DNA of 64,000 bases. Origin: Glycine soja. Lineage: Eukaryota > Streptophyta > Magnoliopsida > Fabales > Fabaceae. How positions within the stretch are numbered: the stretch's first letter is position 1; each line of letters opens with the position of its first letter. Location: the NCBI RefSeq assembly GCF_004193775.1, contig NC_041016.1:36791334-36855333 (forward strand), written 5' to 3'. A model generated the notes under the pieces. It worked only from the letters and a program-made list of their open reading frames with translations, made no database searches and had not been told where the DNA came from. The position numbers were made by a program, and so were the translations under genes. Below, piece after piece: positions 57,276 to 64,000 of this stretch.

Positions 57276-58440
57276 TGAAATTCTGATACTGGGGACAGAT
57301 GTCGTACCGGATGTCACGACATCACGCTTCAGAACATGCAGATTGTGTTTGACTGTATAAACAGATTAAACAAGTAAATAACACAAGAGAATTGTTAACC
57401 CAGTTCGGTGCAACCTCACCTACATCTGGGGGCTACCAAGCCAGGGAGGAAATCCACTAAAATAGTGTTAGTTCAAGGTCTAACAGCCACTGTTTACAAC
57501 CTTCTCACCTAACCACTACCCGTGCGACCTCTACCTAAGAGCCACTCTTAGATATGAGAAACCCTGCTCACTCCCTCTCAATCACACTCCCGTGTTTACA
57601 AACAAATCAAAGACACACCAGAGATTGCTCTCTGAACAATAGAGATCAACTCTACACACTAGAGATCAACTCTACACACAAGAGATCAACTCTACACACA
57701 AGAGATCAACTCTACACACAAGAGATCAACTCTACACACTCAGGTCCAACACTTGATGTTAGGGTACCATCAAGGTGGCTCACAAAACACTCAAGTCCCA
57801 AAACTTACAAAACAACTCTTCAATCCCGGACTTGGTACAGAACTCGTGCAGCCTCCATGATTATATAGCAATGTGCGTTTCTGGGCTGCAACTGCTTGTG
57901 CTGGATGAGATCTATCATTTTCCTGAAAATCTGCACTTAAAGATCTAAAAGATACAGTTTGATCTTTTAGTTTTTATCTTTAATCTTTAATCCCTGAACG
58001 AACTCTTCTACTTTGAAATTCGAACTTTACTTATCTTTTAATTCGTTCCTAAAGATAGATCATCTAATCTCTTGCTAACTGCACAATAATCTGTTAAAGA
58101 TATAACAGATTTATGTGTCCAGTATTTTCGGGCCGGATGTCAGGACATCGTGTCCGACATCGTGGATCCTGCACAATCTGTTAAAGATATAACAGATTTA
58201 TGTGTCCAGTGTTTTCGGGCAGGATGTCAGGACATTGTATCCGACATCGTGGATCCTGCAGCTTCAATTCTTCATTTGACATTTTATCTTGCCTTGTGCA
58301 TTGTGCAGCCCGATCTTATTCCTTGACATAACGTTGGACATCATGTGCAGCAACTCCAGCTTTCCTTCATTGTCTAAGTGCTTATGTTTTAACAAAATCT
58401 TAGCCAATCTTTTAAAACTCCGTAGAGCTAAGCACTAACA
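57276..58440 (-). repeat. SIRE1 copy B 3' LTR
   Basis: TGAAATTCTG to CACTAACA, 1165 bp. It has five AGAGATCAACTCTACACAC-type units (57640-57740) against four in copy A. A local rearrangement places two CAATCTGTTAAAGATATAACAGATTTATGTGTCC blocks (about 58085 and 58175) next to the two dyads. Confidence 0.92.
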
Positions 58441-59091
58441 ATCTCCCCCTTTGGCAAATTTTGTCTAAAACATACTTAGACACTTCCTGAGCAGGTACGA
58501 GCAGTTATGCAAGTGGGATCAGCAACTTTCATTATCAGAGTAATCAAGCACAGCGGAAATTCTTCAAGTTGCAAATCTACAAGTCTTCTCCAGGATGTCT
58601 AGACATCTCACGTGACATCAGCTTTCTGCTTCTGCTCCCCCTGTCTTCATGCTTACTGCAGCATCTTCTATCAGCTACTCGTCTTTTCCAGGCGCTTTCT
58701 GCTCCCCCTGTCTTCATGCTCTTACTGCAGCATCTTCTATCAGCTTCTAGTAGCTTACATCAGTCATCCTCAGCAGCAGCAGTCTCCCCCTCAAGATCAT
58801 ATTCATACAACTCCCCCTCAGAATCATGAATCATGCATACATCGTTTCCTACTGCCATACATCGTATCAATCATGCATAATACGACTATTGCATACATAG
58901 TATCCTACTGCTCAAAATCATGCATAATAGCAAGCATAATACTATTACTCCCCCTTTTTAGACAAAATTTGACAAAAGTAGAATGCATGAACTTAAGGTG
59001 CAAATATTACAGACCAATAACTAGTAATTGTTCAAGGGACATGCCCCTTTAGCTAGTAAAAGTAAAAAGCAAAAATAGAAAGGTCTGATGA
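58441..59091 (-). mobile_element. SIRE1 copy B 3' untranslated zone with multiple PPTs
   Basis: GCCAAAGGGGGAGAT (minus, 58441-58455) touches the LTR. Further GGGGGAG or GGGGAGC runs occur at about 58637, 58703, 58785, 58811 and 58949. One of the two dyads seen here in copy A is lost by a small deletion near 58690. Confidence 0.85.
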
Positions 59092-61170
59092 TCATGGGGT
59101 GGCTTCAGAATCATCATCATCGGATTCTGTATCTTCTGCTGCATCTTCCCCTTCCTCAGCAACTTCTTCTTCTTCCTCAGCTGCTTCTTCTTCCTCAGCT
59201 GCTTCACCATCATCAATGCCACTGTCTGTGAGTCTTTCGATTAGCCGTTCCAGCTCCATTTTCTTCTCTGTGGTGGCTTTGATGGTTGCTTCCAGCACCT
59301 TGCATGTGTCCTTGAGTTCAGCAATCAAGGTATCTTTGGACACAGCACCTGAAGCAGCAGCTTTCCCTGATGTCGAGACAATGTCTGGGACATGTGTCCC
59401 CTCAAACAGTTTGTAATGCAGGGATAGAGGAGATTCTCTCTTCATCACAGAGTCAGTGTAGTTTAAAATATTTGGATGTTGACTCAACATAATGCCACAC
59501 AGTACAGTAGGGAAGGCAATGGGTAATTTGACAGCAAAGGATTCTGAATGCTTAACAGTTTGATCAAAAATATAGTTTCCAAAATTAAATTTGGACTTGG
59601 TTCCAACAGCATACAGAAATTTACCCAAACCTGTGGCAACAGTGGATGTATGATTAGTGGGTACCCAGTTTGCAGCACCAATCCTGTGCAGAATTGCATA
59701 CTTCACACTTAGCTTCCCTGCAGACAGCTTCCCTTTCTTTGGCCAATGCTGGACTCGTTTGGCAGTGATTTCCTTGGCAATCTGATGCTCAGAAGCATCA
59801 ATATCCACCACTCCTTCAGTAGGTCTGCCCAGGTACTTGTTGATCACAGCAGGGGAGAATCTAACACACTTTCCTCTGACAAACACTTTCTGATAATCAT
59901 CATTTTTTCTGTTTGTTATGTCAGAGGGAATGTTGACAATGAATTCCCTGACTAGGCCTTCATAACAGTCTCCCAACTTGGTGACTGTCTTCAGTAGTCC
60001 AGCAGCCTTGATGAGGTCCATGGTCTCCTTGCAATCCAAGGCATCTCTTCCCAGTTCTCTCTCAACCGCAAGTCTGCGTTGATACACATATTTCCACTTT
60101 TCAACATTGCCAATGGAGTGGAAAGAGATGTTGTCCAATGGTGCATCAGGAACATTTCCAGGCACCTTTCTCCCAGATTTCTTGGCCCTCTTTGATGTCG
60201 AGACATCTAGTTCGACATCATCATCAGAATCGGATGAGGAAATTTCTTTCCTCTTCTTGGAGGGGATTGCAACCTTGCTCCTTCTGGATGTGGTAGGAGT
60301 GATTGGAGTGCTCTTCTTCTGGGCCATAGTTTTGATTCGTCCAGACCTCTTGATGGGGGTTTTTCCCTTTCTGCTTTGTAGTCTTTCTGCAATGCCAGGT
60401 GCCAACTTGTTGGCAATGGGTTCCTCATCAGATTCTACCTCTTCAAGGTCAATGAGGTCACCTGGAGCAGGTTCTGGTGCCCTTGGTGCAGGGGTCTTCT
60501 CTGTGGCTTGATCTTCTTCTTCTGTTGATTCCTCTTCACTGGGTGAAGGGAGGGCTTCAGCATTTGGGCCGGAAGATGTTGGAACATCTTTCTCAACATC
60601 AGGCACAGAAACATTCGGGGTGGAAGATGTTGGGACATCTTCATCAGCTTCAGGGACAGCAACATCTGGGGTGGAAGATGTTGGAACATCTTTCTCAGCA
60701 TCAGGAACAGAGGCGTCTTTCAAAATGCTACTCACAATACTGCGGATTTTCTTGTCCATTTCCGGGTCTACTTCCCTAGGACTTGTTGCAATGCTAGGGT
60801 TTTCAGAAATCTTCACTCCCTGTTGTCGTTTAGGAACCAGTTTTTCAGGAACAGGGGCTTGACCAGGAATCATCTGTATGGGCTGAATATTGAATTCAGG
60901 TCGTTCCTGGTTTGATGGTGCAGAGGGTGAACCAGGAGCTGAAGTTTCTTTTGGTGAGGTAGCCATGGAGAAGCAGAGCGTTTGGAATGATTTCGTAAAT
61001 CTCAGAGAGCTGTTAGGGAATGCTGAAAACGAGATTACCACGAAAATATAAGTTTGAATGAGGAATGTAGAGGGGCGTGTGAAGCAACGGTCGAATTTGC
61101 TTTGGTTTAGTAGTGAACGTGCTATTAATGTTAAGTGAGACGTTTGAGCACGTTCAGATAGCAGTAGCTG
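59092..61170 (-). CDS. env-like: SIRE1 copy B env-like readthrough domain, intact
   Basis: The frame is open from the codon after the pol UAG (61170) to the stop at 59092; from the GTG at 61041 it is 649 codons, the size reported for SIRE1 ORF2. The first ATG suitable for independent translation is at about 60966 (MATSPKETSAPG), but readthrough from pol fits better because the leader is open and in frame. The order is: short hydrophobic start; Pro/Ser/Glu-rich region with three DVEKDVPTSS-like repeats; basic patch SKKRKEISSSDSDDD; a domain with MDLIKAAGLLKTVTKLGDCY, GKCVRFSPAVINKYLGRPT and WVPTNHTSTVATGLGKFLY (like the putative plant transposon domain, from memory); a coiled coil ELKDTCKVLEATIKATTEKK; and a Glu/Ala acidic tail. 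No convincing transmembrane helix is seen. Confidence 0.88.
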   Translation of the reverse strand, partial: QLLLSERAQTSHLTLIARSLLNQSKFDRCFTRPSTFLIQTYIFVVISFSAFPNSSLRFTKSFQTLCFSMATSPKETSAPGSPSAPSNQERPEFNIQPIQMIPGQAPVPEKLVPKRQQGVKISENPSIATSPREVDPEMDKKIRSIVSSILKDASVPDAEKDVPTSSTPDVAVPEADEDVPTSSTPNVSVPDVEKDVPTSSGPNAEALPSPSEEESTEEEDQATEKTPAPRAPEPAPGDLIDLEEVESDEEPIANKLAPGIAERLQSRKGKTPIKRSGRIKTMAQKKSTPITPTTSRRSKVAIPSKKRKEISSSDSDDDVELDVSTSKRAKKSGRKVPGNVPDAPLDNISFHSIGNVEKWKYVYQRRLAVERELGRDALDCKETMDLIKAAGLLKTVTKLGDCYEGLVREFIVNIPSDITNRKNDDYQKVFVRGKCVRFSPAVINKYLGRPTEGVVDIDASEHQIAKEITAKRVQHWPKKGKLSAGKLSVKYAILHRIGAANWVPTNHTSTVATGLGKFLYAVGTKSKFNFGNYIFDQTVKHSESFAVKLPIAFPTVLCGIMLSQHPNILNYTDSVMKRESPLSLHYKLFEGTHVPDIVSTSGKAAASGAVSKDTLIAELKDTCKVLEATIKATTEKKMELERLIERLTDSGIDDGEAAEEEEAAEEEEEVAEEGEDAAEDTESDDDDSEATP

Positions 61171-61173
61171 CTA
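61165..61173 (-). promoter_or_regulatory. UAG CAG CTA readthrough context (copy B)
   Basis: Identical to copy A. Pol ends TTA TAG CAG CTA, and all codons after it are open into the env-like frame. Known from SIRE1 work as the suppression signal for env-like expression. Confidence 0.85.
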
Positions 61174-64000
61174 TAATTCCTCTAGCAGGCAAATGCCCAG
61201 CTTGCCCCTCAGTTTTTCAAACTGATTTGCATCCAATGCCTTTGTGAAACTATCTGCTATTTGTTCCTCAGTGTCAACATGCTCCAGTGTGATAACTTTA
61301 TCATCAACAAGCTCTCTGATATAGTGATGTCTGATGTCAATGTGCTTGGTTCTGCTGTGTTGCACAGGATTTTTAGAAATATTAATAGCACTCAAGTTGT
61401 CACAGTATAATGTCATGACATCTTGTTCGACATTGTACTCTTTGAGCATCTGCTTCATCCAAACTAGTTGTGAACAGCTGCTTCCTGCTGCAATATACTC
61501 TGCTTCTGCAGTAAATAGGGACACACAGTTCTGCTTCTTGCTGAACCATGAAATAAGATTGGTTCCCAAATAGAAACATCCACCAGAAGTGCTTTTTCTG
61601 TCATCTGCACTTCCAGCCCAATCAGCATCACAATACCCAACCAGCATTGAATCTGAACAATGACAGTACATAATCCCATAGTCACTGGTGCCATTTACAT
61701 ATTTCAGAATTCTCTTTACTTGAGTCAAGTGACTTATCTTAGGATTGGCTTGATATCTTGCACAAACACCTACTGCATAGGTGATGTCGGGTCTGCTAGC
61801 TGTTAAATATAGTAAGCTCCCAATCATGCTTCTGTACAGACTTTGATCAACACTGGTGCCAGCTTCATCTTTTGACAGCTTCAAGTGAGTAGGTGCAGGT
61901 GTTCTTTTATGGCTGGCATTCTCCATCCCAAACTTCTTGACAATGTTCTTTGCATACTTGCTTTGTGAGAGGAATATGGAGTCTTCCATCTGCTTCACTT
62001 GAAGTCCCAGAAAATATGTCAGCTCTCCAACAAGACTCATCTCAAATTCAGATTGCATCTGTTGAACAAAATGTCGAAGCATCTCATTCGACATCCCTCC
62101 AAACACAATGTCATCAACATATATCTGTGCTATCATCAAGTTTTCAGCATCTTGCTTGACAAAGAGAGTCTTGTCAATTCCTCCCTTCCTATACCCTTGC
62201 TGAGTAAGGAACTCTGTTAGCCTTTCATACCAAGCTCTTGGAGCTTGCTTCAATCCATAGAGAGCCTTCTTGAGCCTGTATACATGATATGGATGAGTTG
62301 GATCTACAAATCCCTTTGGCTGCTCCACATAGGCTTCTTCATTCAGGTATCCATTCAGAAACGCGCTCTTCACATCCATCTGGTACAGCTTGAATTTGAG
62401 GATGCAAGCTACACCAAGTAACAATCTGATGGACTCAAGTCTGGCAACTGGGGCGAATGTTTCATCAAAGTCTACACCTTCAATCTGAGTGTAGCCTTGA
62501 GCAACAAGTCTGGCCTTGTTTCTGGTTATAACACCTTCTTCATCGGTTTTGTTCTTGAAGATCCACTTGGTGCCAATCACATTAGTTCCCTCGGGTCTCG
62601 GAACTAGCTCCCAGACTTCATTCCTTTTGAATTGCTCCAATTCTTCTTGCATAGCATTGATCCAGAACTCATCAGCCAGTGCCTCTTTCACATTCTTGGG
62701 CTCAATTTTGGAGACAAAACATGAGTTGGAGACAATCTCAATCTCCCTTGATCTTGTAGTGACTCCTCTGTTTGGATCTCCTATAATCAGCTCCTTGGGG
62801 TGCATCTTCTGGATTCTAATGGAGGGTCCCTTGTCGGGTTGGTTGATGTTTGATTCATCTGTAGCAGAATCAGAGTTTTATGCATTTCCTGCACTTTTAG
62901 CTGTATCTGCTACATTGTCTCCCGATGTTCTGACATCTTCTTCGACATCCTTCTTTCTTGCTGGAGTTAGATCATCAACAACCACATTGATGGATTCCAT
63001 CACAGTTCTGGTTCTGGAATTGAATACTCTATATGCTCTGCTGTTTGTAGAGTATCCCAGGAATATTCCTGCATCACTCTTGGGATCCATCTTTCTCCTT
63101 TGCTCTCTATCTGCCAAAATGTAACATGGACTTCCAAAGATGTGGAAGTGCTTGACAGTTGGTTTCCTCCCTTTCCAGATTTCATACAGTGTGGTTGGAG
63201 TCCCTCTTCTCAGTGTGACTCTGTTGTGGATGTAGCATGCTGTGTTCATGGCTTCAGCCCAGAGATTATAGGGAAGTTCTTTGGCATGAAGCATGACCCT
63301 AGCAGCCTCTTGCAAAGTCCTGTTTTTCCTCTCAACTATGCCATTCTGTTGTGGTGTAATGGCTGCAGAGAACTCATGAGTGATGCCTTCAGATGTGCAG
63401 AATTCAGTAAACCTGCTGTTTTCAAACTCTCTGCCATGGTCACTCCTGATTCTCTTGATGACACAGTCTTTTTCTCTTTGAAGTCTTAGACTCAACTCCT
63501 TGAATACTTCAAAGGTGTCTGATTTTTCTCTGATAAAGTTGACCCAGGTAAATCTGGAGAAATCATCCACAACAACATAGGCATACCTCTTTCCTCCAAG
63601 GCTTTCAACTTGCCTAGGCCCCATCAAGTCCATGTGAAGTAGTTCCAGCACCCTGGAAGTGGTCTGATGTTGAAGCTTCTGGTGGGACATCTTGACTTGC
63701 TTTCCAATCTGACATTCACCACAAATTCTGCCTTCTTCTATTTTCAGATTGGGAATGCCTCTAACAGCACCTTTGTCAATAATTTTCTTCATGCCTCTTA
63801 AGTGCAGATGTCCAAATCTTTGATGCCATATTCTGACTTCATCTTCTTTGGAGGATAGACATGTGGAGGAGTAACTGGTTTCTTGAGGTGTCCATAGGTA
63901 ACAGTTGTCCTTTGATCTGCTGCCCTTCATTAGAACTTCACTCTTCTCATTTGTCACCAAGCATTCTGACTTTGTGAAGTTTACATTGAATCCTTCATCA
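61171..64000 (-). pseudogene. gag-pol: SIRE1 copy B Pol (integrase, RT, RNase H), one nonsense codon, 5' end outside the window
   Basis: The frame is open from the window edge through [13 protein letters not shown], integrase [32 protein letters not shown] and [10 protein letters not shown], until a TAA at 62878-62880 that replaces the Glu of AEN in copy A. It resumes at once with [21 protein letters not shown] ([25 protein letters not shown]) and RNase H ([31 protein letters not shown]), ending at the UAG. Copy B keeps LQR near SLRLQREKD that copy A lacks. Apart from the nonsense codon, the domains look complete. Confidence 0.9.

Larger units (their letters stand above)
57276..64000 (-). mobile_element. 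SIRE1-type Sirevirus copy B, partial (cut by window edge)
   Basis: It runs from the 3' LTR start at 57276 through the PPT array, env-like ORF and pol to the window end. Its gag, primer-binding site and 5' LTR lie beyond 64000. It is close to copy A in all parts, but the LTR has an extra segment and env has one more DVEKDVPTSS-type repeat. Confidence 0.92.

Noticed and set aside
59092..61041. A true viral envelope glycoprotein.
   Set aside because: No convincing signal peptide, membrane anchor, cysteine pattern or cleavage site is visible. The label env-like reflects position and literature usage only.
1..64000. Host genes, tRNAs, rRNA, or bacterial/organelle transfers.
   Set aside because: All credible coding matches are to gag, pol or env-like proteins. 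tRNA-like matches are limited to primer-binding sites of 8-18 bases.

Overview
The window is plant nuclear DNA made almost entirely of nested and rearranged LTR retrotransposons. I see no host protein gene, tRNA or rRNA. The best guess for the host is soybean or a close Glycine relative. Two copies of a Sirevirus closely resembling soybean SIRE1 are present (about 1.15-kb LTRs, a 1571-aa gag-pol, a UAG followed by CAG CTA, and an env-like extension of about 650 aa). Other LTRs carry the TGTAATCGATTACA palindromes familiar from soybean repeats. Nested insertion of this kind suggests pericentromeric heterochromatin. Lineage names rest on recalled family motifs, not on a search.

Layout: 1-2965 holds two joined fragments of a TAATCGATTA-type Sirevirus on opposite strands, including an env-like ORF with an apparent promoter of its own. 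2966-6479 is a 3.5-kb pol-less relative with both LTRs (minus). 6480-52681 is the host layer, a Tekay/Del-type chromovirus (minus), broken apart by later insertions. These are an 860-bp TG...CA element (10591-11450, TSD TGACT), a 9.8-kb Athila-like gypsy element on the plus strand (13690-33110, TSD TCTAG) whose right LTR carries a full-length SIRE1 (22616-32269, TSD AGTGT), and an LTR fragment (33661-51667). That LTR fragment is itself split by a TAATCGATTA Sirevirus (34794-51067, TSD CACAA), which carries a solo SIRE1 LTR (34951-36061, TSD AATTT). 52682-57275 is a pol-deleted Ogre-like gypsy remnant (plus) with a 24-bp minisatellite. 57276-64000 is a second SIRE1 (minus), cut by the window edge.

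Activity: SIRE1 copy A has an uninterrupted gag-pol and LTRs that differ at about two sites, so it inserted very recently, but an 85-bp deletion breaks its env-like region. SIRE1 copy B has an intact env-like ORF but a nonsense codon in pol. All other elements are clearly inactive.

Most interesting structure not explained by ordinary annotation: (1) a 26-bp spaced dyad, GATGTC-N6-GATGTC-N2-GACATC, recurs about 18 times across SIRE1 in LTRs, untranslated DNA and coding DNA, in two different reading frames. (2) TAATCGATTA palindromes occur in pairs 20-21 bp apart (two helical turns), both upstream of the LTR TATA box and upstream of a second TATA box that sits 188-189 bp before the env-like ATG. 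In one copy they form a perfect 37-bp inverted repeat. (3) A 6.1-kb internal duplication in the 34794-51067 element is bridged by an indel-rich patch that looks like uncorrected long-read sequence and may be an assembly error.
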